Source of the DNA: Trueperaceae bacterium | GTDB lineage: Bacteria > Deinococcota > Deinococci > Deinococcales > Trueperaceae | Length of the DNA: 35,888 bases | Assembly: GCA_013697735.1 (NCBI GenBank) | Contig: JACCWH010000167.1 | Span: 1-35,888 of the forward strand | Direction of reading: 5' to 3' | Part shown: one piece after another, positions 9,155 through 17,813 of the stretch | Numbering within the stretch: position 1 is the stretch's first letter | Layout: the number at the start of each line of letters is the position of its first letter | The notes under the pieces: generated by a model | What the model was told of the DNA's origin: nothing | The model's database searches: none | The model's input: the letters and a program-made list of their open reading frames with translations, nothing else | Position numbers and translations under genes: made by a program

Positions 9155-11347
9155 CTAACGGGCGCTCGCGTCCGCGGCCGACGCCACCGCGGCCGCATCG
9201 TCGTGCGCGCGCGCCTGCGCGGCTTGGATGGCGGTGAGCGCGATGGTGTAGACGATGTCGTCGACGGAGGCGCCGCGCGAGAGGTCGTTGACCGGTCGGC
9301 GGAGCCCCTGGAGCATCGGCCCCACCGCGATCACGTTCGCCGAGCGCTGGACCGCCTTGTAGGTCGTGTTGCCCGTGTTGAGGTCGGGGAACACGAGCAC
9401 CGTGGCGCGCCCGGCGACGGGGCTCTCGGGGGCCTTGCGTCGGGCGACGCTCTCGACCGTCGCAGCGTCGTACTGCAGCGGCCCGTCGATCACGAGGTCG
9501 GGGCGCCGCTCGCGCGCGATTCGCGTCGCTTCGCGAACCTTGTCGACGTCGGAGCCGACGCCGGAGGTGCCAGTCGAGAACGACAGCATGGCGACGCGCG
9601 GCGTCACGCCGAACGCCTCGGCCGAGGCCGCCGATTGCACGGCGATGTCGGCGAGCTCCTCCGCATCGGGATCGGGGTTGATGGCGCAATCGCCGAACAC
9701 CACGACCTGCTCGGGCAGGCACATGAAGAAGACCGACGAGATGAGCTTCGCTCCCTCGCGCGCCTTGATGAACTGGAGCGCCGGTCGCACCGTGTCGGCG
9801 GTCGTATGGACGGCCCCCGACACCAGACCATCGACCTCGCCCGCTTCGAGCATCATCGTCCCGAGCACCACCGTGCTCTGCAACGCCTCCCGCGCGATCG
9901 GCTCCGTCATGCCCTTCGCGCGTCGCAGCGCCACCATGCGCTCGACGTAGCGCTCACGACGTTCGACCGTCGGCTCGATCACCACCACGTCGTCGGGGAG
10001 CGTCACCCCCTGCGCCTCCGCCACGCGCGCCACCTCCTCTCGCCGTCCGAGGAGTACGCAGGTGGCGATCCCGCGGGCATGGCACTCGCTCGCCGCCTTC
10101 ACGGTCCGGGGCTCCTCCCCCTCGGGCAGCACGATGCGCGCATGGGAAGCCCGCGCCTCACGCACCAACCGGTGCATGAAGGCGGCGGGCGAGAGCCGAG
10201 GCTCCCGGTCCGTGGCGACGCGCCGCCTCAGGTACGCCACGTCGAGCTCGCTCGCGACGGCGTCCATCACGGTCTCGATGCGCTCGACGTCGTCGATCGG
10301 CACCTCGAGGTCGAGCCTCGCCGCGCGTGCGGAGGTCACGTAGGAGTCGGCGTCGACGCGAAGGAGTGGCAGCCCGGTCGCGAAGGCACGCTCGCAGAGC
10401 TTCAGGACTGCCGGCTCCGGCTCCAGACCGCCGGTCAGCACGATGCCAGCAAGGGGCACACCGGCGAGCGCAGCCATGCACGCTGCGAGGAGCACGTCGT
10501 CACGGTCCCCGGGCGTGACGATGAGTGCGTCCGGCCGGAGCCGGTGGGTCATGTTGCGCACCGTGCGCGCCACCATCGCCACGTCCACGACCCGGCGCGT
10601 CGCCATCTGGCCCGCGAAGAGCGGCGTGGCACCCAGCTGCCGCGCCACGTCGACCACGCGGAGCGAGACCATGGCCTGCTTCCACGGGACGGCGCCGACG
10701 AGCTCGAGGTCGCCGACGGCGAGCGCCGGTATCCGCTCGCGGAGCCGCTGCGCGTCGAGCTGCTCCTCCGGCAGCCGCATCTCACTGCGCGTGCCGCCCA
10801 CCACCTCGCCGATCGGTTCGTTGAGGCGGTTCACGATCACGCCCAGCACGCTCTCGTGGGCCACACCACCGTAGGGGCGCGCAGCGGCGGAGAGCCGCTC
10901 GGCGAAAGCTGCCACCCCACCCTTGCCGGGACTGCCCACGAACACGACCTCGGCGTCGAGCGCGCGCGCCATCTCGGCGTTCAGCGCCGCGAGTCCGGGG
11001 TGATGGGCCGTCGCCACCACACCCTCGACCACGACGACGTCGGCGTCGGCCGCCACGGATTGATGCGCCGCCACCACGCCCTCGAGGACGCGGCCGACGT
11101 CACCGGCGGCGAGGAGCGCATCGACCTCGGCGTACGGGCGTGGCTCCGGCGCGGCGAACCCGGTCGCGAGGCGCGCGAAGTGCGTGGAGCGCTCTGGCCC
11201 CTCTACGTCGCCGGGTTGCCGGATCGGCTTGACGAAGCGAACCCGCAGCCCTTCGCGATCGAGTGCCCGCACCAACCCCAGGCAGACGGACGTGAGACCG
11301 GCACCAGGTCCGACGCTCACGACGAAGAAGACGTGTGTCTGCGCCAT
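9155..11347 (-). CDS. pta: Phosphate acetyltransferase (long form)
   Basis: The 730-aa enzyme interconverts acetyl-CoA plus phosphate with acetyl phosphate in the cytoplasm. It is the long, three-domain form. The N-terminal DRTGG/BioD-like P-loop region has a degenerate loop, VSVGPGAGLTSVCLGLVRAL. The middle DRTGG domain covers about residues 215-330. The C-terminal PTA_PTB catalytic domain starts near residue 400 (ARIVLPEGEEPRTVKAASEC) and includes GDCAINPDPDAEELADIA and VFPDLNTGNTTYKAVQR. The ATG at 11347 is preferred because MAQTHVFFVVSVGPG begins the family N-terminus and a TACCAT -10 lies 5 nt before it. No acetate kinase gene is present in the window. Confidence 0.96.
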   Translation of the reverse strand: MAQTHVFFVVSVGPGAGLTSVCLGLVRALDREGLRVRFVKPIRQPGDVEGPERSTHFARLATGFAAPEPRPYAEVDALLAAGDVGRVLEGVVAAHQSVAADADVVVVEGVVATAHHPGLAALNAEMARALDAEVVFVGSPGKGGVAAFAERLSAAARPYGGVAHESVLGVIVNRLNEPIGEVVGGTRSEMRLPEEQLDAQRLRERIPALAVGDLELVGAVPWKQAMVSLRVVDVARQLGATPLFAGQMATRRVVDVAMVARTVRNMTHRLRPDALIVTPGDRDDVLLAACMAALAGVPLAGIVLTGGLEPEPAVLKLCERAFATGLPLLRVDADSYVTSARAARLDLEVPIDDVERIETVMDAVASELDVAYLRRRVATDREPRLSPAAFMHRLVREARASHARIVLPEGEEPRTVKAASECHARGIATCVLLGRREEVARVAEAQGVTLPDDVVVIEPTVERRERYVERMVALRRAKGMTEPIAREALQSTVVLGTMMLEAGEVDGLVSGAVHTTADTVRPALQFIKAREGAKLISSVFFMCLPEQVVVFGDCAINPDPDAEELADIAVQSAASAEAFGVTPRVAMLSFSTGTSGVGSDVDKVREATRIARERRPDLVIDGPLQYDAATVESVARRKAPESPVAGRATVLVFPDLNTGNTTYKAVQRSANVIAVGPMLQGLRRPVNDLSRGASVDDIVYTIALTAIQAAQARAHDDAAAVASAADASAR

Positions 11348-11352
11348 GGTGC

Positions 11353-11358
11353 ATGGTA
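11353..11358 (-). promoter_or_regulatory. -10 element of pta (TACCAT), leaderless type
   Basis: The minus strand reads TACCAT ending 5 nt before the ATG at 11347, with no SD. Spacing implies transcription starting at the start codon. Confidence 0.45.
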
Positions 11359-11451
11359 CGCGCACCCCACGCAGGTGCAACGTGATCCCGTGCCAATGTG
11401 CGAGGCGCTCCCCCGCCGGTGCCTCACGCGAGCCTCACGTAGCACACACCG

Positions 11452-11457
11452 TAGTAT
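11452..11457 (+). promoter_or_regulatory. -10 element (TAGTAT) for the RDD gene
   Basis: TAGTAT lies 76 nt before the ATG at 11534 and no recognisable -35 precedes it. This would give a leader of about 70 nt carrying the GGGAGG SD at 11524-11529. The rest of the 11348-11533 interval shows nothing else convincing. Confidence 0.35.
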
Positions 11458-11533
11458 GGGACACGAATTGCGGCCCCGAACGCACGAGCTCTCGCCCGGG
11501 CGTGGTCACACGGGACCGTCGATGGGAGGCACC

Positions 11534-12073
11534 ATGACCAGCATGATCCCCGAGTCCAACGGAGCCGACGAGTCCCGAGTGCAGAGCACGAGTCAGGCGG
11601 CCGCACCCTCGGTCCCGCTGACCTCGACGGACGACGCCGCGAAGGCCCCCGACACGCTGACGCGGTTCCTCGCCTTCCTGATCGACGGGATCGCCGTCGG
11701 CCTCGTCGGCCTCGTTCCGGTGATCGGCGGAATAGCCGGGATCGCCTACGTCCTCTTCCGAGACGGGCTCGACGTCGAGTACATGCGGCGACGCTCCCTC
11801 GGCAAGACACTCATGAAGCTCACCGTGGTGCGCGACGACGGCGCGCCCATGGACCTGATGACGTCGGCGCGCCGGAACTGGCCGCTCGCGTTCGGTTCGC
11901 TCACGCAGCTCCTCGTCTTCATCCCCATCCTCGGGTGGGCCTTGATCCCACTGGTGCTCATCGCGGGCGTCGTCTTCGTGATCATCGAGATCGTCAAGGT
12001 CACGACCGATCCCGACGGACGCCGCTGGGGTGACGGCTTGGCCAAGACCCGCGTGGTGGTCTCCGCCGACTGA
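11534..12073 (+). CDS. RDD family membrane protein
   Basis: The 179-aa product begins with about 40 residues rich in Ser/Thr/Ala. An RDD domain follows: LTRFLAFLIDGIAVGLVGLV supplies the Arg and first Asp in helix 1, then a short second helix, SLGKTLMKLTVVRDDGAPMD as the conserved cytosolic turn, and two more hydrophobic helices (about residues 118-160). RDD proteins are small membrane proteins, some acting as sodium-proton antiporters; the role here is unknown. The ATG at 11534 follows GGGAGG at 11524-11529; an ATG at 11522 in frame is an alternative adding four residues. The long open frame running into it from upstream is antisense to mutS2 and pta and is not coding. Confidence 0.85.
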   Translation: MTSMIPESNGADESRVQSTSQAAAPSVPLTSTDDAAKAPDTLTRFLAFLIDGIAVGLVGLVPVIGGIAGIAYVLFRDGLDVEYMRRRSLGKTLMKLTVVRDDGAPMDLMTSARRNWPLAFGSLTQLLVFIPILGWALIPLVLIAGVVFVIIEIVKVTTDPDGRRWGDGLAKTRVVVSAD

Positions 12074-12098
12074 CGGGGCCGAGGCTCGACCGACGCAG

Positions 12099-12104
12099 TA
12101 CGCT
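12099..12104 (+). promoter_or_regulatory. -10 element (TACGCT) for the MFS gene, leaderless type
   Basis: TACGCT ends 7 nt before the GTG start at 12112. No SD lies between them. Confidence 0.45.
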
Positions 12105-12111
12105 GTGAGCC

Positions 12112-13371
12112 GTGACGCGCAGCCCGGACCCCCCCGCCGCGAGCCACTGGCGCCGGGTGCTCGTCGTGCTCTTCGCCGCCCAGTTCCTCACCTCGGTGGG
12201 CTTCTCGACGATCTTCCCGTTCCTCCCCAACTACGTCGAGCATCTCGGCTCGTCGACGGGTCTGCCGATCCTCGTGCTCGTCACGGCGGTCTTCTCGGTG
12301 CAGGCGCTCGCGATGATGATCGCCTCACCCATCTGGGGCGGCCTCGCCGACCGCTTCGGTCGCAAGCGCATGGTCGAGCGCGCGATGTACACGGGCGCCG
12401 TCCTCATCCTGCTGATGGCGTTCGTCAGGTCCGCGGAGGAGCTCGTCGGGCTCCGGCTGGTCCAGGGACTCACGACCGGCGTGGTATCGGCGTCGACGTC
12501 GATGGTCGCCGCGGTCGCGCCACGTGAGCGCCTGGGGTACGCGATGGGCGTTATGCAGACGGCGCTGTGGAGCGGGGTCTCGATCGGCCCCGTGATCGGC
12601 GGGTTGCTCGAGTACTTCTTCGGCTACCGCCTCGCCTTCGTGATCACCGCCGTGCTCCTCCTCAGTGGCGGCGTGCTCGTCACCACACTCGTGCGAGAAG
12701 TGTTCGTGCCACCGAAGCGCGAGCGCGGAGGTGTGCGGGGGTTCGCCGACGGCCTCTCGCACGTGCTGCGGACGCCAGGCGTCGGCACGATCTTCGTGGT
12801 GCGGTTCCTCGCCTGGTCGGGCAGGACCATGATCGTGCCCTTCCTGCCGCTCTTCGTGGCCGCGCTCATGGCCGGTGCGCCCGCCGCCGGCCTCGTCACC
12901 GGCCTCGCCATCGGCGGATCGTCGTTCGCGGGGACCCTTACCTCCATCGCGCTGGGGCGGCTCGGTGACCGGATCGGACACCGTACGGTCCTGATCGGTG
13001 GGGCGCTCGCTACGGGTCTCCTCTACCTGCCGCTCTCGCTGGTGAGCGAGCCGTGGCACCTCATCGTCCTCTACACGCTCACCGGTGGCGCGATCGGCGG
13101 CGTCCTACCGGCCCTCTCGGCGATGCTCGGTCAGGCGACCGACCCGAAGGAGGCCGGCGCCGTGTACGGGCTCGACAACGCCGTCGGCGCAGGCGCCCGG
13201 GCCGTCTCCCCGATCATCGGCGGCGCGCTCGTTGCGCTCGTCGCTGCGCCCGGGCTGGCCCCTTCGGGGGGCGACTACCGCGTCGTCTTCCTCGCGGCGG
13301 CCGCCTTCTTCGCGCTCACCGTGCTGCTCGTGATCTGGCGCGTACCGCGACTCGGCTCACCAGCGCGGTAG
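12112..13371 (+). CDS. MFS transporter (DHA1-type)
   Basis: The 419-aa protein with 12 predicted helices belongs to the major facilitator superfamily drug:H+ antiporter group. The loop 2-3 signature GGLADRFGRKRMVERA and its echo in the second half (ALGRLGDRIGHRTVLIGG) are both present, and a motif-C-like GVSIGPVIGGLLEYFFGYRLAF lies in helix 5. The start is GTG, with a -10 element 7 nt upstream and no SD, fitting leaderless expression. Substrate unknown. The riboswitch 7 nt downstream of its stop belongs to the next gene, so thiamine control of this transporter is not implied. Confidence 0.9.
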   Translation: MTRSPDPPAASHWRRVLVVLFAAQFLTSVGFSTIFPFLPNYVEHLGSSTGLPILVLVTAVFSVQALAMMIASPIWGGLADRFGRKRMVERAMYTGAVLILLMAFVRSAEELVGLRLVQGLTTGVVSASTSMVAAVAPRERLGYAMGVMQTALWSGVSIGPVIGGLLEYFFGYRLAFVITAVLLLSGGVLVTTLVREVFVPPKRERGGVRGFADGLSHVLRTPGVGTIFVVRFLAWSGRTMIVPFLPLFVAALMAGAPAAGLVTGLAIGGSSFAGTLTSIALGRLGDRIGHRTVLIGGALATGLLYLPLSLVSEPWHLIVLYTLTGGAIGGVLPALSAMLGQATDPKEAGAVYGLDNAVGAGARAVSPIIGGALVALVAAPGLAPSGGDYRVVFLAAAAFFALTVLLVIWRVPRLGSPAR

Positions 13372-13374
13372 GAT
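13369..13374 (+). promoter_or_regulatory. -10 element (TAGGAT) of the thiB transcript
   Basis: TAGGAT overlaps the MFS stop codon and ends 4 nt before the riboswitch P1 helix. The implied transcript start is near 13380-13382, at the 5' edge of the aptamer. No -35 match is visible. Overlap with the TAG stop means chance is possible. Confidence 0.4.
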
Positions 13375-13378
13375 GACA

Positions 13379-13458
13379 GCGTCACCAGGGGTGCCCTTCG
13401 GGGCTGAGAGAGACCCTAGAACCTGATCCCGGTCATTCGGGCGGAGGAAGCGTGGCGC
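13379..13458 (+). promoter_or_regulatory. TPP (THI-box) riboswitch aptamer
   Basis: The conserved TPP-aptamer segments occur in order and with normal spacing: AGGGGTGCCCTTCGGGGCTGAGAG (about 13387-13410, the pyrimidine-sensing arm with CTGAGA), AGAACCTGATCC (13418-13429), and GCGGAGGAAGCG (13441-13452, diphosphate-sensing arm). The closing helix P1 pairs GCGTCAC (13379-13385) with GTGGCGC (13452-13458), allowing one G-U. When TPP binds, expression of the downstream thiamine-uptake gene should fall. It sits directly upstream of the ThiB-like gene and is the only copy found in the window. Confidence 0.95.
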
Positions 13459-13477
13459 ACGAGGAGACCTCCTCGTG
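13458..13477 (+). promoter_or_regulatory. Putative SD/start-sequestering hairpin (riboswitch expression platform)
   Basis: CACGAGGAG (13458-13466) and CTCCTCGTG (13469-13477) are perfect inverted repeats around two bases. The left arm contains the SD GAGGAG (13461-13466) and the right arm ends in the GTG start (13475-13477). Folding would hide both. GGAGG inside the aptamer (13443-13447) can pair with CCTCC (13468-13472), which overlaps the right arm, giving a possible TPP-free alternative that frees the SD. No U-tract follows, so control is more likely translational than by termination. Confidence 0.6.
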
Positions 13478-14614
13478 TCGGACCTTCCCCCCGATGCCCG
13501 CCCCCGTGACGGACAGGCGGTACCGATGCGCGACCACACCACCACCCCCTCGCCACAACGGCGGCTCGCCGCGCTACTCGTGCTCCTAGTGGCCGCGTGC
13601 GTGGGAAGCGCGACGGCGCAGGTCGTGACCGTGCTGACCCACGGCTCCTTCGCCGTCACGCGCGACGTCGTCAGGGGCTTCGAGCGAGCCACCGGCTACA
13701 CCGTTCGCTTCGTCGCCGGCGGCGACGCGGGTGCGACCCTCAACCGCGCCATCCTCACCCGTGCGAATCCCGTCGCGGACGTGCTCTTCGGCGTCGACGA
13801 GGGCCTCTTGCCGCGCGCGTCGGCGGCCGACCTCTTCGAGCCCTACGAGAGCCATCTGATCCACAGCGTCGACCCCGAGTACCGCCCCGAGGCATTCGAG
13901 GGGGTGGTCACACCGATCGATGCCGGCTTCGTGACCTTCAACCTCGACCGTGGCTGGTTCGACGAGCGCGACCTGGCACTGCCGTCGTCGCTCGCCGATC
14001 TCACCGAGCGCGCATACGAGGGGTTGACCGTAGTGAGCGACCCCGCGACGAGCAGTCCCGGACTCGCCTTCATGCTCGGCACCATCGGGTTGCTCGGCGA
14101 GGATCTCTGGCTCGACTACTGGGCGGCACTGCGCGACAACGGTCTCACCGTCCGCGACGGCTGGAGCGACGCGTACTACACGGCTTTCAGTCGCTACGGT
14201 GGTGACCGGCCGATCGTCCTCTCGTACGCCAGCAGCCCGGCGGCCGAGGTGATCTACGCCGAGGCGCCCACCACCCGAGCGCCGACGCTCAACCTGCGCT
14301 GCTTCGGCTGCAGCGTGCGTCAGATCGAGGCGGCGGGCGTCCTCCGTGGCGCCGCGAACCCGGAGGGGGCGCGCGCATTCATCGACTTCCTGCTCTCCGC
14401 GGAGTTCCAGGAAGACGTACCACTGCAGATGTTCGTCTACCCCGTTCGCGAGGGGACGCCCCTCCCAGAGGCGTTCGAGCGGCACGCGGAAGTCCCTCGC
14501 GGCGACGAGATAGCGCCGCTCCCAACCGATCTTTCGGCGGAGCGGATCGAGCGCTGGCTCACGCAGTGGACGGAGGTCGTGGTGCGCGGGCGCACCCCCG
14601 ACAGCGTCCGCTGA
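13475..14614 (+). CDS. thiB: Thiamine ABC transporter substrate-binding protein
   Basis: The 379-aa product should be the periplasmic/extracellular thiamine (or thiamine phosphate) receptor. A signal peptide is present (RRLAALLVLLVAACVGSATAQ, cleaved near the AQ). The mature protein begins VVTVLTHGSFAVTRDVVRGFERATGY, characteristic of ThiB/iron-type type-2 binding proteins. The region RQIEAAGVLRGAANPEGARAFIDFLLSAEFQ fits the thiamine subgroup. Placement right behind a TPP riboswitch supports the substrate. Two starts are possible: GTG 13475 (SD GAGGAG, spacing 8, inside the sequestering hairpin), preferred here, or ATG 13526, which gives a shorter n-region but a weaker SD. The permease and ATPase are not adjacent; they lie at 23110-25895. 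Confidence 0.9.
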   Translation: MSDLPPDARPRDGQAVPMRDHTTTPSPQRRLAALLVLLVAACVGSATAQVVTVLTHGSFAVTRDVVRGFERATGYTVRFVAGGDAGATLNRAILTRANPVADVLFGVDEGLLPRASAADLFEPYESHLIHSVDPEYRPEAFEGVVTPIDAGFVTFNLDRGWFDERDLALPSSLADLTERAYEGLTVVSDPATSSPGLAFMLGTIGLLGEDLWLDYWAALRDNGLTVRDGWSDAYYTAFSRYGGDRPIVLSYASSPAAEVIYAEAPTTRAPTLNLRCFGCSVRQIEAAGVLRGAANPEGARAFIDFLLSAEFQEDVPLQMFVYPVREGTPLPEAFERHAEVPRGDEIAPLPTDLSAERIERWLTQWTEVVVRGRTPDSVR

Positions 14615-14630
14615 CGATCGGCCACGCTCG

Positions 14631-17600
14631 CTACGCCCGTGCCGTCGAGGCCTCGGGCGTGGTCGCCAGGAAGTCGAAGGCGGCACGGACGTGGCGCGTC
14701 ACACCCCTCGGACCGATGTCGTAGAACGCCGCCCAAGCGGCCGCCGTATCACGCTCGTACGCCCCCTCGGCGCCAGGGTGGCGCGCGAGCCAGGCCTGCC
14801 GCACGGCGTGTCCGAGGATCACGTCGAGCACGACGTCACCTTCGACGCGCAGATCGCGCGACTCCTCGGCGAGCAGCGCCAGGGTCTCCAGCGCCTCCAC
14901 CACCAGGTGTCGATAGTCGTGCGATGGAATGCGGTGGAGGAGCTGCTCGACGCGCAGTGCGAAGTTCTTCTCGCCGGCCGTCGTCGCGGCGCGCAGTGGC
15001 GCCGAAGCGAGCCGATTGCGGCGGTCGAGCTTGTCGCCGATCACGAGCCCGTCGGCGTGGGCGAGGAGCCGCCAGACGCGGGCATAGAACCCGTTCGGGA
15101 CGCGCGTCAGCGCCCCCTCGCGCTGCCGCCACCGCCACCAGCCCCCGGCGGGCGCCGCTTCCTCGGCGGCCGGCAATACGGCCACGGCGCTCGCGGACGC
15201 GCTCCCGGCGCTGAGCTGGAGCGACTCGCGGCGACGCTGCGTGTCCTTCGCGGCGTCGAACGCGGAGAGCACGCCACGCAGGAGCGCCACGATCTCGGCC
15301 GGCGACCGCGCCATGAGCACCTCGTACCCCTCGTCGGGTGTCAGATCGTGGTCGTCGGCGAGCCGGAGTGCGAGGAGGCCGATCAAGTGCCCGACCCGGA
15401 GCGTGAGCACGCCCTTGAACACGTCGGGCGCACCACGCACGAGGCTCGATAGCGCCACGATCACCTCCTGGGTGATCATCCTGTCGCGCACGTCCTCGCG
15501 GCAGAAGCGGTCGATCTTCTCCAACAACTCGGCGTGCGGGAGGGGACGGCGGATGGTGGCGGCGTCCGCCCAGGCGCGGCCGATCACCACGGTCCGTTGG
15601 GCGACGAGGATGTCGGCGAGCGCATCGGCCAGGATCGGGTCGGTCTTCCCGAGCAAGCCGGCGGCTTGGCGGACCACCGCCCAGAGCCGCTCCTCCCCTG
15701 CCGCCGCGTAGACCTCCTCGAGGAGCCCTCGGACCGGGGCGTCGAAGGGCGCCACGTGACCGTCGAGTCCCGAGCGAGCGGAGAGCGCGCCGAGGAGCTC
15801 GACCTGTTCGAAGAGATCGTGGCTCCCTGCGAGACGCTCGCCGAGGACGCGAGGGTCTCGCTCGAGCTCGATCGCGAGCGCCTCCTCCGCACCGAGTGGA
15901 CTGTGCGACGCGCCACTCGCGAGCTTCCTCGACGCGGCGCGGGCGACCTGGAGCGGCACCTCCTCGTCGCGCCAGGCGCCGAGGTCGTCGATGCGTTCCT
16001 CGGCCGTCGCGGCCAGGAGCTGGAGCAACGGTCCCGTTCGGACCGGCACGCCGTCGACGTCACCCGAGCGGACCCGGGCGACGAAGGCGAGCAGCGCGTC
16101 GCGCCCGTGCCGGAGGTGGTCGCGCGTGAGCAGCAGCGTCACCGTCGGGCGCCCGAGGAGCCGCCAGTGCCGGTGGAGGTAGGCGATCTCCGAGCGAACG
16201 CGTTCCAGGAGGGTCGCCGGTTCGAGCGCCAGGTAGAACTCCTGCTGGTCGAAGAGTGCCGGCAAGAACACGTAGCGTTCGCCACCGAGCAGGTAGACGC
16301 GTGACGTCGCCAGACTCTGGAGCCGGCGCACGGGGCGGCCGCTCAGCCCGAGCACCTCGAGCCGGCCGACCTGCGAGAAGACCTGCGCGAGCTCGGCGGC
16401 GCGGCGGATCCGGACGCTCTCGAGGTCGCGCACGAGCTCGGTGGCCACGCCCAGGTCGGCGAGTTCGCGCGCGACCTCGACGTCCTCCGCCACGAGCGCG
16501 AGCTGCACCACCGGCCGCGAGCGGCCGCGTGCGGCGCGGTAGCGGCCGATGGGATCGAGATCGGCCGGGCGCAGCACCCGCGAGCGCAGCAGACGAGCGA
16601 CCAGCCACAGGCCTTGCGCCCACACCAGCGGGAGGTTCGCGTTGGGGATGCGAGCGCTGCTTCCGGGTCGCGAGCGCTCGCGCTCGAGATCGGCCGGGCG
16701 CACCATGTAGAGCTCGGGTAGGAGCCGACGCCCGTCGACGTCGATGGCGAGCGACTCGAGCCGAGCCAGGTGTTCGTCCGCCTCGGCGTTCTCGCCACGG
16801 AAGAGCGCATCGAGGGCGAGGTAGGCCTCGAAGAGCGGCCATTCGCTCTCGATGCCGGCGAAGCGTTCGAGCTCCTCGGGTTCGTAGTGGAGTCGCGTGG
16901 GGTCCTCGAACGCGCTCTGGTGCCCGTCGCGAAGGAAGCGCTTGAGCCCGTAGCGCCCGCGGAGCTTCGATGTGATCGCCGCGCGGGTCCGATCGACGAG
17001 CGCGGCGTCCTCGATCGCGAATGCGGGGAAGCCGATCACCGAGAGGAGCGCGGCATCGACCTCCTTGGAGGCCGATTCACGCGGCAGCATCGCGTCGAGC
17101 GTGATGCGCGCCCGCGCGATCTCATCCGGATCGACGTGGACCACGCTGGACTGGGCGCCACGGGGGCCGAAGAGGTTGAGCCCGTCGAGCGCCTCGAGCG
17201 CCGCCTTGGCCATGCCGACGGAGGAGGCGTTGAGCTCCGGGAGACCGTGGTTCGTCTTGTCGCCCCGCTCCCAGATGCCGTAGTCGGGTGTGCGGTAGGC
17301 GCGACCGACGTAGTAGACGAGGTTCTGCACGAAGCGGACCTCGGCGTCGCTCTGCACGATCGCGAGGCCCGACGCCGTCATCTGTGCCAGGGCGAGCAGG
17401 TAGACCGAGGTGGCATCGAGCTGGAGGTGCCCCCAGGCGTGGTCCTCGACCACGACGTCGCCCGTGGGGGTGTCGAATTTGGCGTGCAGCGCGTCGATCG
17501 GATCCTGCGACCCCTTGAACGCCTCGACCTTGTCGCTCTGGCGCATCATCGAACGGAGCAACGCGCGCATGAGACGGACCACGGCGTGCTCGAGCTCGAA

Positions 17601-17813
17601 GCCGCGGCCACGCGCGTCGTCGACCTTGCGGTAGGCGAGGGCGAGCGCCCACACGGCCAGGATCGCGTAGACGTTGTCGCGCACCCAGGCGTCGGTGTAA
17701 TCGCCATGGGTGTTCACGGCGGTTCCGGCCGGCAGCAGTCCACTGATCGGATGCTGCCGGGCGAGGATCACGTCGCGAGCTTCGAGGTACAGGCGTTCGA
17801 GATCGTCCGTCAT
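14631..17813 (-). CDS. Phosphorylase kinase alpha/beta subunit-like GH15-family protein
   Basis: This 1060-aa protein resembles the regulatory alpha/beta subunits of animal phosphorylase kinase along its whole length. Residues 1-430 form the GH15-like (alpha/alpha)6 barrel with DAWVRDNVYAILAVWALALAYRK, WGHLQLDATSVYLLALAQMT, GIWERGDKTNHGLPELNASS and ASKEVDAALLSVIGFPAFAI; from memory these are close to identical to the human subunits. Near residue 900 the C-terminal domain begins with GALTRVPNGFYARVWRLL and continues with HRIPSHDYRHLVVEALETLA, again matching the eukaryotic C-terminal region. No kinase (gamma) domain or calmodulin is present, so the role here is unknown; glucan binding or hydrolysis, or protein regulation, are options. 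The ATG overlaps the upstream ABC gene's stop (ATGA). It ends 16 nt from the convergent thiB stop. Confidence 0.88.
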   Translation of the reverse strand: MTDDLERLYLEARDVILARQHPISGLLPAGTAVNTHGDYTDAWVRDNVYAILAVWALALAYRKVDDARGRGFELEHAVVRLMRALLRSMMRQSDKVEAFKGSQDPIDALHAKFDTPTGDVVVEDHAWGHLQLDATSVYLLALAQMTASGLAIVQSDAEVRFVQNLVYYVGRAYRTPDYGIWERGDKTNHGLPELNASSVGMAKAALEALDGLNLFGPRGAQSSVVHVDPDEIARARITLDAMLPRESASKEVDAALLSVIGFPAFAIEDAALVDRTRAAITSKLRGRYGLKRFLRDGHQSAFEDPTRLHYEPEELERFAGIESEWPLFEAYLALDALFRGENAEADEHLARLESLAIDVDGRRLLPELYMVRPADLERERSRPGSSARIPNANLPLVWAQGLWLVARLLRSRVLRPADLDPIGRYRAARGRSRPVVQLALVAEDVEVARELADLGVATELVRDLESVRIRRAAELAQVFSQVGRLEVLGLSGRPVRRLQSLATSRVYLLGGERYVFLPALFDQQEFYLALEPATLLERVRSEIAYLHRHWRLLGRPTVTLLLTRDHLRHGRDALLAFVARVRSGDVDGVPVRTGPLLQLLAATAEERIDDLGAWRDEEVPLQVARAASRKLASGASHSPLGAEEALAIELERDPRVLGERLAGSHDLFEQVELLGALSARSGLDGHVAPFDAPVRGLLEEVYAAAGEERLWAVVRQAAGLLGKTDPILADALADILVAQRTVVIGRAWADAATIRRPLPHAELLEKIDRFCREDVRDRMITQEVIVALSSLVRGAPDVFKGVLTLRVGHLIGLLALRLADDHDLTPDEGYEVLMARSPAEIVALLRGVLSAFDAAKDTQRRRESLQLSAGSASASAVAVLPAAEEAAPAGGWWRWRQREGALTRVPNGFYARVWRLLAHADGLVIGDKLDRRNRLASAPLRAATTAGEKNFALRVEQLLHRIPSHDYRHLVVEALETLALLAEESRDLRVEGDVVLDVILGHAVRQAWLARHPGAEGAYERDTAAAWAAFYDIGPRGVTRHVRAAFDFLATTPEASTARA

